A stretch of DNA of 15,772 nt. Origin: Kiritimatiellia bacterium. Its GTDB lineage: Bacteria > Verrucomicrobiota > Kiritimatiellia > RFP12 > UBA1067. Made by a program: the position numbers and the translations under genes. Positions 6,439 through 14,638 of this stretch are shown one piece after another; positions within the stretch are counted from its first letter, which is position 1, and each line of letters starts with the position of its first letter. The notes under the pieces are model-generated. The model saw nothing but the letters and a program-made list of their open reading frames with translations. It was not told where the DNA came from and did no database searches. The DNA lies in contig JAGBZQ010000102.1 of assembly GCA_017628165.1 (NCBI GenBank), positions 1 through 15,772 on the forward strand. Reading direction: 5' to 3'.

Positions 6439-8657
6439 GCTCGGAACTTCTTTCTCCTGCGGGCAGTTTCGATTGTGCGCTTGCTGCGTTTGATGCGGGC
6501 GCGGATGCCGTTTATTGCTCGCTTGCGGAGTTTTCCGCGCGTGCGTATGCCGATAATTTTTCACTTGCCGAGCTTAAGGATATCATAAGGGTTGCGGACA
6601 GGCGCGGCAAGAAGGTGTACGTGGCGTTTAATACTCTCATTGACGAGAGTGATTTTCCTCGTGCGATCGAGTCTCTTGCCGCGATTGCCGAATGCAAGCC
6701 TTCAGCGCTTATCGTCCAGGATTTGGGCGTTGCGAGAATTTGCAGGGAATATTTTCCTTCTCTTGAGCTTCACGCTTCCACGCAGCTCGTGGCGCACAAT
6801 CTCGAGGGGGTTCTTGCGCTGGGCGAATTGGGATTTAAGCGCGTTGTTCTGGCGCGCGAGCTAAGCCTTCAGGAAATCGTTTCAATTGCCAAGCGCTGCG
6901 GCGATATTGAGATAGAATGCTTTATTCACGGAGCACTTTGCTATTCCATTTCAGGGCTTTGCCTTTATTCTGCGATGGAGAAGAGCCGAAGCGGAAATCG
7001 CGGCAAGTGCGCATACTGCTGCAGGCTTCCCGCCGCAGGCAATGGCAAGGAGGATGTGTTTCCTTTTTCCATGCGCGATCTCCGCCTCGGTGAAGATGCG
7101 CGCAAGCTTGTCGATGCGTCGGTCGCTTCTCTTAAGATAGAGGGGCGTATGAAGTCGCACCTTTATGTGGCGGCGGTAACGGCATATTATCGCGCGATTC
7201 TCGATGGTGATTTTGCGAAGGCGCGCACCGCGCTCTCCGATCTTGAGAGCGTCTTTTCGCGCAGAACCACGAGCCTTTATTTCAACGGTGCTAACAGTGA
7301 AGTCATTGATCCTGTTTCGCTTGGGCATTTCGGAACGTATGTCGGCAGGGCCAAGCGCATTACGAAGGACCGCAGAGAGCGTGAGTTCTTGCGGTTTCAT
7401 ACATTCCGCGCTCTTGAGCTCCATGACGGTCTTCAGATTCCGCGTCCCGGCGGAGGCAAGCCGATAGGGTTCGGTATTTCAGAAATGCGCCTTGCGATTT
7501 CCCGCAAGCCTGTTTTTGAGGTTCCGGCAGATTGCGATGTAGAGGTTCTTCTCCCGGAGGATGAGCAGACCGTGCGCGATTTGCGTCACGCCGTTGCGGT
7601 AGGCGCGGATATCTACTGTTCGATGTCTAATCTCGTTAAGAGGAAATTTCCCGTTCCGTCGTTCAGGGCAAGCGATTATCCCGGGCTTGAAAAACTTGAT
7701 GTCACGGTCGCAATTGAGCCGAAAAGGATAAGCGCCGCCGCCTCTGCCGGTAATCTTGAGGCGAAGGCGGTGATTGACGGTGTGTTTGAAGAGGCCAAAA
7801 ATCCCGGTAAAACCTACGATGCGGTGGAGAAGGCTTTTTCAAAGCTCGGAGACAGCGATTTTCGACTTGGGAAGCTTTCGCTTGTAGATTCCGACAGGCG
7901 CTTCGTTCCGGCGAGCATTCTCAACGATTTGCGGCGTGACATTCTCGAACAGCTTGAAGATTTTCGCTCGCAAGAGCGTGTTGAGAGGGTGCAAAGGGCG
8001 CTTTCTGATGCAGATGAGGATTTGCCTGAAATGTCGCATTCTCGTTTTTCTCAAGTGCTCAAGATTCGTCTTGGGCAGAAAATGCCACGGCGTGAATGGG
8101 ACGAGGTGGTGGTTCTCGTGGATGGATCAAGCGATCCTGATGAAGTGGAGCGCCTTTATTCTTCCTCTCAATCCATTCGTCTGGCGCTTCCTGTTTATAC
8201 TCAGGAGCACGAGATGCCTAAACTGCGTCTTGCCGTCAAGCGCTTTATCCGCTTGGGATACGTAAAATGGGAGGCTTCAAGCGTTGCGGCGCTAAGCCTC
8301 CTTAAGTCGCTTGGCATTGAGGATATTACTGGGGACTGGCCGCTTTATGCGTACAATCTGAGTGCGCTCAAAGAATGGACTCGTCTTGGGATTAAACGCT
8401 TTGTGGCAAGCCCGGAGAGTTCGTCTGACAATCTCCGCTTTCTCGTTGAGAGCGGATTTGATGTGGAGTTTCTGCTTCAGCAATCTACCCCGCTATTCAT
8501 TTCGCTTACGCCTCCCGCTGCGCTGCCTGAGCAGGACAGTGCTCTGGTCTCGTTCGAGGCAAGCGGCCTTTGGGTTACAACGAAGCGTCTTCCGCGGCTT
8601 TTTGATGCTGTGGCGGGAGCCCCCCAGCGCATTGATCTTAGCTGGAGCCCAGAATGA
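6435..8657 (+). CDS. U32 family protein, RlhA/YhbU-like, with long C-terminal extension
   Basis: U32 proteins were first named peptidases, but characterised members (RlhA, TrhP) take part in prephenate-dependent hydroxylation of 23S rRNA C2501 or tRNA U34. This 740-residue protein has the U32 signature ECFIHGALCYSISGLC, with Cys169 and Cys176, plus GKCAYCCR with Cys192 and Cys196, the four expected iron-sulfur ligands. Cys195 replaces the usual Pro. LKIEGRMKS and a collagenase-like central region follow, including the LGHFGTYVG segment. The last 170 or so residues (GIEDITGDWPLYAYNLSALK, then KRFVASPE) look like a second, degenerate barrel half, as in long U32 members. The GTG start is inferred because ELLSPAGS, the conserved family N-terminus, begins three residues later. 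The start overlaps the lysA stop (GTGA) with no Shine-Dalgarno, suggesting translational coupling. Whether the substrate is rRNA or tRNA is not resolved. Confidence 0.87.
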   Translation: MSSELLSPAGSFDCALAAFDAGADAVYCSLAEFSARAYADNFSLAELKDIIRVADRRGKKVYVAFNTLIDESDFPRAIESLAAIAECKPSALIVQDLGVARICREYFPSLELHASTQLVAHNLEGVLALGELGFKRVVLARELSLQEIVSIAKRCGDIEIECFIHGALCYSISGLCLYSAMEKSRSGNRGKCAYCCRLPAAGNGKEDVFPFSMRDLRLGEDARKLVDASVASLKIEGRMKSHLYVAAVTAYYRAILDGDFAKARTALSDLESVFSRRTTSLYFNGANSEVIDPVSLGHFGTYVGRAKRITKDRREREFLRFHTFRALELHDGLQIPRPGGGKPIGFGISEMRLAISRKPVFEVPADCDVEVLLPEDEQTVRDLRHAVAVGADIYCSMSNLVKRKFPVPSFRASDYPGLEKLDVTVAIEPKRISAAASAGNLEAKAVIDGVFEEAKNPGKTYDAVEKAFSKLGDSDFRLGKLSLVDSDRRFVPASILNDLRRDILEQLEDFRSQERVERVQRALSDADEDLPEMSHSRFSQVLKIRLGQKMPRREWDEVVVLVDGSSDPDEVERLYSSSQSIRLALPVYTQEHEMPKLRLAVKRFIRLGYVKWEASSVAALSLLKSLGIEDITGDWPLYAYNLSALKEWTRLGIKRFVASPESSSDNLRFLVESGFDVEFLLQQSTPLFISLTPPAALPEQDSALVSFEASGLWVTTKRLPRLFDAVAGAPQRIDLSWSPE

Positions 8658-10306
8658 TCAGCAGCGTTTTCAAGAAGGTGGCGAGGCTTTTTTGGCTTTT
8701 GCCGGCAGTGCTTCTTTGGGCATCGTTTCCGCCGCTTGCCGAGAATACGAATGTGTTTTTCGCTTTGGCGCCGCTTCTATGGTTTGCTCGCAATAAGTCT
8801 GCACGTGAGAGTTTCAGGCTTTGGTTTTTGAACGGATTTCTTTTCTGGATCGGGACGCTTGCCTGGATGCCCGCTATTGTAAAGAACGGGGGGCCTTGGC
8901 CGCTCGTTGTTCTTGGATGGGCTGGGCTTGCGGCATATTGTGCATTGTATTTCGGTGCGTTCGGTTTTCTCTCTGCGAAGATTTGGCAGAAGGCGGGCGT
9001 ATCGTATTTCAGGCGTATACTTGTTTTGCTTTTTGCCGAGCCGCTTATTTTTGCTGCGCTTGAGCTTCTGCGCTCACGCCTTTTCGGTGGCTTTGCGTGG
9101 AACCATCTCGGTGTTGCAAGCGTAAATGCAGGGTTTGTCGCTCCGCTTACGATAGGCGGAGTATATTTGGCCACGGTAATCGCCGTTCTTGTTAACGGGA
9201 CCCTCGCATCCATAGCGGAGCGAGTTCTCTCTCCGTGGTTTGCGCAGAGGGGCAGGCGGATTTCTTTTTCCGGCGGCGATCTTTTGATAAAGGATTCCGA
9301 GCGTGAGTTTCTTTTTGTCCCTCGCTGGATTAGAAGCATAGAGACGATTTTGCCGATTCTTTTGGCATGGGGCATTTATTCTGCAGGGTCGTCCTTTACT
9401 TTCTCCCGAAATAATGAAAGTGAGCCTTCCAAAGTTTTGAGGGTCGCGCTTGTTCAGCGAAATTTCCCATGTGCTTTTAGTGCGGAAAAGTGTGATCCTG
9501 AGGAGGAGTATTCCCGGCATTTGAGAATGGCGTCGCTTCTTTCGCCTGATCTTATTGTGCTTCCCGAAAGCGCCTTTTGCGAGTTTGCGCCGTTTGATTC
9601 TGTGGCGGCCGGCAAGGTGGCTTCATGGATGCTTTCTCTTGGGAACGCCAAGGGTCTTCTTGCAGGAGGTTCGCGCTCGGAGAAGGGGGAGCTTTTCAAT
9701 TCAGCGGCGCTCTATCAGCGCGCGGGAGAGCAAGGTAAGCTTGCTGAGCAGTATTACGATAAAGTTCATCTTGTTCCGTTCGGCGAGTTTATACCAGGGG
9801 ATAAGATTTTTCCTGTTCTCCAGAAGCTTGCGCCTGTGGGAAGCTGTACACCTGGCGTATTGAAGCTTCTTGACTTCAGTGGCATAAAAATTGGTGCGGC
9901 GATCTGTTTTGAGGATACAGATTCTGCGCAAATGCGCGCTTTGGCGCGGATGGGCGCGGATGTTCTTGTGTTTATGACGAACGATTCGTGGTTCTCCGGA
10001 TCTGACGAAACCGAGCAGCACGCGTGGCAGGCGGTTGCGCGTGCAGTGGAGACTGGCCTTCCGGTAATAAGGGTGGGAAACTCCGGCGTAACGGGTGTTG
10101 TCTATCCGTCGGGCAAAGCTTCTTGGCTTGAGGCGAGAGGCGGCGGGATTTTGATAGATCAAGCCGGGTGCAAGCTTGAGATGGTTGAGATTTTTTCATC
10201 ACGCCTGCCGCCGTATGCTGTTTATGGAGATGTTCCGCTTTTCGCATTCTCTCTTCTTGTTCTTGCAATATCTTTTGTTCCTGGGCTTTTCAGGCGTAAG
10301 CGGTAG
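8654..10306 (+). CDS. lnt: Apolipoprotein N-acyltransferase Lnt
   Basis: Lnt transfers a third acyl chain from phospholipid to the N-terminal cysteine of lipoproteins at the periplasmic face of the inner membrane, the last step of lipoprotein maturation. The 550-residue protein has about seven hydrophobic segments in its first 260 residues, a C-terminal membrane helix, and a nitrilase-type domain between. The catalytic triad is visible: Glu305 in VLPESAF, Lys370 in YYDKVHLVPFGEF and Cys418 in AAICFED; Glu378 is the additional conserved glutamate. NDSWFSGSDETEQH and the RVGNSGVTGVV segment are also typical. The ATG overlaps the U32 stop (ATGA), and GGAG at 8644-8647 is the ribosome binding site. 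It is the last gene of the first cluster. Its presence shows that the organism triacylates lipoproteins. Confidence 0.95.
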   Translation: MISSVFKKVARLFWLLPAVLLWASFPPLAENTNVFFALAPLLWFARNKSARESFRLWFLNGFLFWIGTLAWMPAIVKNGGPWPLVVLGWAGLAAYCALYFGAFGFLSAKIWQKAGVSYFRRILVLLFAEPLIFAALELLRSRLFGGFAWNHLGVASVNAGFVAPLTIGGVYLATVIAVLVNGTLASIAERVLSPWFAQRGRRISFSGGDLLIKDSEREFLFVPRWIRSIETILPILLAWGIYSAGSSFTFSRNNESEPSKVLRVALVQRNFPCAFSAEKCDPEEEYSRHLRMASLLSPDLIVLPESAFCEFAPFDSVAAGKVASWMLSLGNAKGLLAGGSRSEKGELFNSAALYQRAGEQGKLAEQYYDKVHLVPFGEFIPGDKIFPVLQKLAPVGSCTPGVLKLLDFSGIKIGAAICFEDTDSAQMRALARMGADVLVFMTNDSWFSGSDETEQHAWQAVARAVETGLPVIRVGNSGVTGVVYPSGKASWLEARGGGILIDQAGCKLEMVEIFSSRLPPYAVYGDVPLFAFSLLVLAISFVPGLFRRKR

Positions 10307-10335
10307 ATATCTGTTGTGACTTCTGCCCGATACAA

Positions 10336-10364
10336 TTGAGTCATCATGCAGATTATGGTACACT
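10336..10364 (+). promoter_or_regulatory. Extended -10 promoter for the vor-nadK-kinase cluster
   Basis: The 102-base gap after lnt holds TTGAGT at 10336-10341 and TACACT at 10359-10364 with a 17-base spacer, and TGG at 10356-10358 provides an extended -10. The predicted start near 10371 gives a leader of about 38 bases that contains an AGAGGCGGAAG-like ribosome binding region before ATG 10409. No hairpin-plus-T-run terminator for the upstream cluster is visible in the gap, so readthrough is possible. Confidence 0.6.
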
Positions 10365-10408
10365 ATTGGGAACATCTTTAAAAGCAGTAAAGAGGCGGAA
10401 GAAAAGTA

Positions 10409-11470
10409 ATGACTAAGTTCGTAAAAGGTAATGAAGCCGTTGTAATGGGCGCACTTTATGCCGGGTGTGAGCTCTATTTCGGATATCCGATTACTCCGGC
10501 AAGCGAAATCGCCCACGGAGCAGCGAAGTGGTTTCCGATGCTCGGGAGGACTTTTGTGCAGGCCGAGTGTGAGACGGCGAGCGTAAATATGATGTTCGGC
10601 GCGGCAGGCGCGGGCAAGCTTTCAATGACGGCCACAAGCGGCCCTGGATTTTCGCTTATGCAAGAGGGGATTTCGTATCTGGCAGGCGCCGAGCTCCCGT
10701 CTGTGGTTGTAAATGTGAACCGCGCAGGCCCTGGGCTTGGCAATGTCTATCCTGAACAATCAGATTACACTCCTGCCGTCAAGGGCGGAGGGCACGGCAG
10801 CTATCAGACGTTCACGCTTGCGCCGGCGAGCGTTCAGGAGATGTTTGATCTGACCGTCAAGGCCTTCGCGATGACCGCCAAATGGAGGACGCCAGCAATC
10901 GTTTTTGCGGACGGCCTTCAGGGGCAGATGATGGAGAGTCTCGTTCTTCCCGATAGCGGGCTTCCAAAGTACGATTTTTCCGAGTGGGCCTCCGAGGGTA
11001 CGCCCAAGACGCGCGCTAATCTAGTCAAGTCCATCTATCTTGATGCGGCGCAGCAGGAGCGCTTTAATCGCCATCTTCAGGAGAAATACGCGGCTATGGC
11101 CGCCGATGCGATGGGCGAAGCGTATCTTGCCGACGATGCAGAGATTCTCATTGTCGGTTACGGAATTTCCGGCCGTATCGCAAGGACGACCGCTGAGGCT
11201 TTGCGCAAGGAGGGCGTCAAGGCGGGCGTGTTCCGCCCGATTACTCTCAATCCGTTCCCGCGCGAGCAGCTCGCAGCTGTTGCCGCGGGCCGCAAGATTA
11301 TGGCAATCGAGCTTGATGCAGGCCAGTTTGCGGATGACGTTCGCCTCAATCTTGCGAAGGCGGGTCTTGGGGCTGAAGCCGCAGGTGTCGTCATGATCAA
11401 CCGTATGGGCGGCGAGATCGTCTCCGTGGATGATGCCGTCAAAACCGCCAAGGAAATGCTGGGCGCATAA
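10409..11470 (+). CDS. vorB: 2-oxoacid:ferredoxin oxidoreductase alpha subunit (VorB-type, branched-chain 2-oxoacid)
   Basis: This 353-residue subunit carries the transketolase-like Pyr domain and C-terminal domain II of the multi-subunit 2-oxoacid:ferredoxin oxidoreductases. These oxidatively decarboxylate a 2-oxoacid to its CoA thioester and pass electrons to ferredoxin. Diagnostic segments are KGNEAVVMGALYAGC, the YPITPASEIAH motif, AECETASVNMMFGAAGAG, the TATSGPGFSLMQEGISYLAG block and NRAGPGLGNVYPEQSDY. This block set and the length match proteins annotated as 3-methyl-2-oxobutanoate (2-ketoisovalerate) oxidoreductase VorB better than pyruvate or 2-oxoglutarate forms. Substrate choice between 2-oxoisovalerate and close relatives such as 2-oxoglutarate remains an inference. 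The partner gene starts 18 bases downstream. Confidence 0.88.
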   Translation: MTKFVKGNEAVVMGALYAGCELYFGYPITPASEIAHGAAKWFPMLGRTFVQAECETASVNMMFGAAGAGKLSMTATSGPGFSLMQEGISYLAGAELPSVVVNVNRAGPGLGNVYPEQSDYTPAVKGGGHGSYQTFTLAPASVQEMFDLTVKAFAMTAKWRTPAIVFADGLQGQMMESLVLPDSGLPKYDFSEWASEGTPKTRANLVKSIYLDAAQQERFNRHLQEKYAAMAADAMGEAYLADDAEILIVGYGISGRIARTTAEALRKEGVKAGVFRPITLNPFPREQLAAVAAGRKIMAIELDAGQFADDVRLNLAKAGLGAEAAGVVMINRMGGEIVSVDDAVKTAKEMLGA

Positions 11471-11488
11471 GGAAGGGGAATTTGTAAA

Positions 11489-12886
11489 ATGAAAACGATT
11501 GAACAGAAGGGGATGTACAAATCCTTCCCCAGAAGCGGCAAAGATGTGAGTTTCACGCATTACTGCCCTGGTTGCGGCCACGGCATCATCAACAAGCTCA
11601 TAGCCGAGGCTTGCGCCGAAATGGGGCTTCAAGATGAAACTATCTTTGTTGATCCGGTTGGATGCGGCGTCTTCACTTACTACTACTGGGATGCTGCGCA
11701 TATCTCTGCCGCACACGGCCGCGCGAGCGCAGTGGCCACGGGCACATGCCGTGCGCGTCCCAACGCGGTGACGATTGCGTATCAGGGCGATGGCGATCTG
11801 GGTGCAATTGGATTTAACAATGCCTTTCAGGCCGCAAGTAGAGGTGAGAAGTTCGGCTGCATCTTTGTGAATAATTCGCTTTACGGAATGACGGGCGGCC
11901 AGATGGCTCCTACGACGCTTGCCGGAGAATCCACAACGACAACTCCCTTTGGGCGCGATCCTGCGCTTACAGGATACCCGCTTCATGTTTGTGAGGTGTT
12001 CAGCCAGCTTAAGGCCCCCGTATATATCGCCCGCGTTTCCGTGGCGGACACCCGGCGCATTATGCAGGCAAAGCAGGCTATCCGCAAGGTGTTTGAGATA
12101 CAGCGTGCCAAGAAGGGCTATGCGATTCTTGAAATTTTGGCGCCTTGTCCCACTAATTTTAAGATGGACCCTGCGGCGGCTGCCGACTTCTGCATTAACG
12201 AGATGGAAAAGGAGTTTCCGCTCGGAGTTTTCCGTGACGAGACGGAGCGCGAGAATCCAGCTCCCGCCGCAATTCCTCAGGCGGAGTCGTGCGCGGCGCT
12301 TTTCGCAGAGAAGGATGCTCTTGAGCCCGCGTGCGATGATGATGCGTTTGCAGAGCGCCGCTTCAAGTTTGCGGGCTACGGCGGGCAGGGAATTCTTTCG
12401 CTCGGTCTTTGCATTGCTGAAGCCGCGCGCCTTGAGCGCCGTCATACGCTCTGGTTCCCTAGCTACGGTCCTGAGCAGCGCGGCGGCAGCGCCAACTGCT
12501 CTGTGGTTGTCTCCGGCAAGCCGATTGGTTCGCCCACGGTTGAGCATCCCGATGTGCTCGTCTGCATGAATCGCCCTGCCTACGAGCGGTTTGTCGGCGA
12601 TATGCGCGAGGGCGGCATTGTCATTGTCGATGAGACAGTGCCGATTCTTGTCGAGCCGCCGAAGGGCGTGAAGCTTGTAGTTTGGCCCGCAATCCGCATG
12701 GCGGAAGAGTTCGGAGTCCCGAAGGCCGCCAACACTATGATGCTTGCCGCCATGAAGAAGCTCGGTTGCACCGGTCTTAAGGGTGAGAGCCTTGAGGAGT
12801 CTTTAGTGGCAAGCTTCAAGAAGAAGCCTGCTTTAGGCGAGAAGAACCGCGAACTCCTGCGCGAAGCGGAGAAAAAAGGCTCGTAA
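11489..12886 (+). CDS. vorA: 2-oxoacid:ferredoxin oxidoreductase, fused beta (TPP) and gamma subunits
   Basis: Residues 1 to about 245 form the thiamine-pyrophosphate-binding beta subunit: HYCPGCGHG at 24-32, GDGDLGAIGFNNAF and NNSLYGMTGGQ bind the cofactor and magnesium. Cys26, Cys29, Cys59 and Cys220 (APCPTN) are the four expected ligands of the proximal 4Fe-4S cluster. A charged, alanine- and proline-rich linker spans about 246-290. From residue 291 (RFKFAGYGGQGI) onward is a complete gamma subunit, which binds CoA in related enzymes, with SYGPEQRGGSANC. In many bacteria beta and gamma are separate genes; here they are one 465-residue chain. No ferredoxin-like delta subunit lies beside them. 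The start is supported by GGAAGGGGAA at 11471-11480. nadK follows after three bases. Confidence 0.88.
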   Translation: MKTIEQKGMYKSFPRSGKDVSFTHYCPGCGHGIINKLIAEACAEMGLQDETIFVDPVGCGVFTYYYWDAAHISAAHGRASAVATGTCRARPNAVTIAYQGDGDLGAIGFNNAFQAASRGEKFGCIFVNNSLYGMTGGQMAPTTLAGESTTTTPFGRDPALTGYPLHVCEVFSQLKAPVYIARVSVADTRRIMQAKQAIRKVFEIQRAKKGYAILEILAPCPTNFKMDPAAAADFCINEMEKEFPLGVFRDETERENPAPAAIPQAESCAALFAEKDALEPACDDDAFAERRFKFAGYGGQGILSLGLCIAEAARLERRHTLWFPSYGPEQRGGSANCSVVVSGKPIGSPTVEHPDVLVCMNRPAYERFVGDMREGGIVIVDETVPILVEPPKGVKLVVWPAIRMAEEFGVPKAANTMMLAAMKKLGCTGLKGESLEESLVASFKKKPALGEKNRELLREAEKKGS

Positions 12887-12889
12887 CAG

Positions 12890-13684
12890 ATGAAGATCGG
12901 CTTTTACGTCAATTCGGCCAAGGCGGCCGCCAAGGCCGCTCAGAGACCGCTCGCTCAAAAGGCGCGCGCGCTCGGGCTTTCTGTTGCGCGCGATGTGCGC
13001 CATGCCGATGTCGTAATTGCTCTCGGGGGGGATGGTACTATTCTTCGTGCCGCGCACGACCTTGAGACGGCGAGTATCCTCGGATTCAATCTTGGATCTC
13101 TTGGATATCTCTCCGCTGTAGGGGAGGAGGATTTTGATTCTGCCCTTGCTATGCTTGCTGGCGGCGCGTTCAAGGTCTCCGGTCGCACGATGCTTGAAGT
13201 GGCCAAGCCGGGCGGAGGCACATTCACCGCGCTTAACGATATCGTGATCATGCGCGAAATGTCGGGGCACGCGGCCATTCTGGAGACGAAAGTGAACGGA
13301 GCTGCCGCCACGAAATTCATGGCTGACGGCCTTGTGGTCGCCACTCCTACCGGCTCTACCGCATATTCGCTTGCCGCTGGGGGGCCTGTGTTGCTCGCTG
13401 ATTCTCCCGTTTTTGCCCTAACCCCGATCAACCCTCATGCTCTCGGGACGAGGTCAATTGTCCTTAACGACGATGTGCGTTTGAGTGTCACCTCCCGCCG
13501 GCGCGTCAATGGCGTGGCGGAGAAAATAGGTGTTTACGCAGACGGCGAGAGCGTCTTCAAGCTTGGTGTGGATGAGTCCGTCGCTATCTCCAAGTGTGGC
13601 AGAATGGCCAGATTCGTGGAGCTCGAGGGGTATGATCCGTATAAGGTTCTTTCCCGCAAGCTTGGCTGGAACGGTGGGAGGTGA
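12890..13684 (+). CDS. nadK: NAD kinase
   Basis: NadK phosphorylates NAD to NADP and is the only known source of NADP in most bacteria. The 264-residue protein shows the GGDGT nucleotide-binding motif at 46-50, then FNLGSLGYLS, LNDIVI (usually LNEVVI; the Asp is a conservative change) and the glycine-rich DGLVVATPTGSTAYSLAAGGP block. It ends with the INPHALGTRSIVL and DGE elements. The length is slightly short but complete. The gene follows the vor fusion by three bases and precedes the kinase by four, so it is surely cotranscribed. The pairing with an oxidoreductase operon suggests shared control of redox cofactor supply, though this may only reflect dense packing. Confidence 0.96.
   Translation: MKIGFYVNSAKAAAKAAQRPLAQKARALGLSVARDVRHADVVIALGGDGTILRAAHDLETASILGFNLGSLGYLSAVGEEDFDSALAMLAGGAFKVSGRTMLEVAKPGGGTFTALNDIVIMREMSGHAAILETKVNGAAATKFMADGLVVATPTGSTAYSLAAGGPVLLADSPVFALTPINPHALGTRSIVLNDDVRLSVTSRRRVNGVAEKIGVYADGESVFKLGVDESVAISKCGRMARFVELEGYDPYKVLSRKLGWNGGR
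13677..13681 (+). promoter_or_regulatory. Strong Shine-Dalgarno fixing the kinase start
   Basis: GGAGG at 13677-13681, extending to GGAGGTGA at 13677-13684, matches the anti-Shine-Dalgarno of 16S rRNA nearly perfectly. It lies seven bases before ATG 13689. It is the best ribosome binding site in the window and shows that translation starts here, not at the in-frame ATG 13530 inside nadK. Confidence 0.85.
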
Positions 13685-13688
13685 TGAG

Positions 13689-14615
13689 ATGACTATCGAC
13701 GAGTTGAACGCTGTGATCGATGCTGATGAAATCGGCGATTTCATTCTCGTCTGCGAGGCGCGGCAGGTCAAGGCTCTTTCGCGAATCGCCGATACGATAA
13801 CGGCGAATCCCGATTTGAGGCTCGTCCTTTTGGCCGGTCCTTCATCCTCTGGCAAGACCACTACGGCCAAACGCCTTGTTACGCAGCTTGCAGTGAACGG
13901 TCGCAAGGCGATGATCGTTTCAACGGATGATTATTTTGTGGGGGACAAGCTTAATCCTCGTGATGAGAATGGAGAGCTTGACTATGAGCACGTGGACTGT
14001 GTGGACAGATTTCGCCTTGCGAAGGATATGAATGCTCTCATGCGCGGCGAGGATGTGGTGATGCGCAAGTTTGATTTCACCGCGCATGCGGGGTATGACG
14101 ACAGCAAGGCAACGCGTCTTCCTAAAGGTGGGATAGTGATTCTCGAGGGGATTCATGCGCTTAACCCGCGCCTTACGGAAGGGATTGCCGACGAGTGCAA
14201 GTTTCGCATCTATATCGAGCCGCGTACGCAGGTGGTGGTCTTTGCGGCCTCGCGCCTTCCTCCGGCGGACGGCAGGCTTTTGCGTAGGCTCGTCCGCGAC
14301 AATCGCTACAGGGAAATGAGCCCTGTTGAGACGTTCAGGCTTTGGCCGAAGGTGCGCGCGGGCGAGAAGAAATGGATTGAGCCGTTTGCGGCCGGAGCCG
14401 ATGCGTTTTTCGATTCCGGGTTGGAGTATGAGCTTTCTGTCCTCAAGCGCTATGCGGCGGGGCTCTTGGAGAAGGTTCGGCTCAAAATGCCCGAGGAGGC
14501 CAAGGCTGAGGTTTTGGCGCTCCTTCTTAGAGCCGTGCGTGATGCCGATCCGATGAAAGTTCCCGGGGATTCCATCCTCCGTGAGACGATAGGCGGGAGC
14601 CTTCTTGAATATTGA
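13689..14615 (+). CDS. Uridine kinase-like nucleoside kinase (PRK/URK family), compact form
   Basis: This is a 308-residue P-loop kinase of the phosphoribulokinase/uridine kinase family. The Walker A motif GPSSSGKT is at 50-57. STDDYF at 78-83 is the lid/substrate aspartate region, EGIHALN at 153-159 is the Walker-B-like segment, and RLLRRLVRDNRYR is the arginine-rich phosphate-contact helix. The ending DSILRETIGGS resembles the C-terminus of the bacterial 'nucleoside kinase' proteins of about 550 residues. Those carry an N-terminal threonyl-tRNA-synthetase-like part of over 200 residues, which is absent here; only about 45 residues precede the P-loop. Probable reaction: phosphorylation of a nucleoside, likely uridine or cytidine, for salvage. 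The exact substrate is unknown. The strong ribosome binding site at 13677 fixes the start; a longer frame from 13530 overlaps nadK and is rejected. Confidence 0.82.
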   Translation: MTIDELNAVIDADEIGDFILVCEARQVKALSRIADTITANPDLRLVLLAGPSSSGKTTTAKRLVTQLAVNGRKAMIVSTDDYFVGDKLNPRDENGELDYEHVDCVDRFRLAKDMNALMRGEDVVMRKFDFTAHAGYDDSKATRLPKGGIVILEGIHALNPRLTEGIADECKFRIYIEPRTQVVVFAASRLPPADGRLLRRLVRDNRYREMSPVETFRLWPKVRAGEKKWIEPFAAGADAFFDSGLEYELSVLKRYAAGLLEKVRLKMPEEAKAEVLALLLRAVRDADPMKVPGDSILRETIGGSLLEY

Positions 14616-14638
14616 ATGGGACCCGCTTCGTGTTGATG

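Noticed and set aside
10236..10303. Near-inverted repeat CCGCTTTTCGC and GCGTAAGCGG at the end of lnt, as a possible terminator
   Set aside because: The arms are about 55 bases apart, imperfect, inside coding sequence and not followed by a T run.
10331..10336. TACAAT as an alternative -10 in the lnt-vorB gap
   Set aside because: The position 17 bases upstream reads TATCTG, a poor -35, and there is no TGn; the pair at 10336-10364 is better.
11021..12547. 508-codon open frame on the minus strand
   Set aside because: It is in exact codon register opposite vorB and vorA, whose motifs are unmistakable; it arises from lack of TTA, CTA and TCA codons. Its translation shows no recognisable domain.
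13530..13688. In-frame extension of the P-loop kinase by 53 residues at its N-terminus
   Set aside because: It lies inside nadK in another frame, encodes low-complexity residues unlike the family, and the strong GGAGG site fixes the start at 13689.
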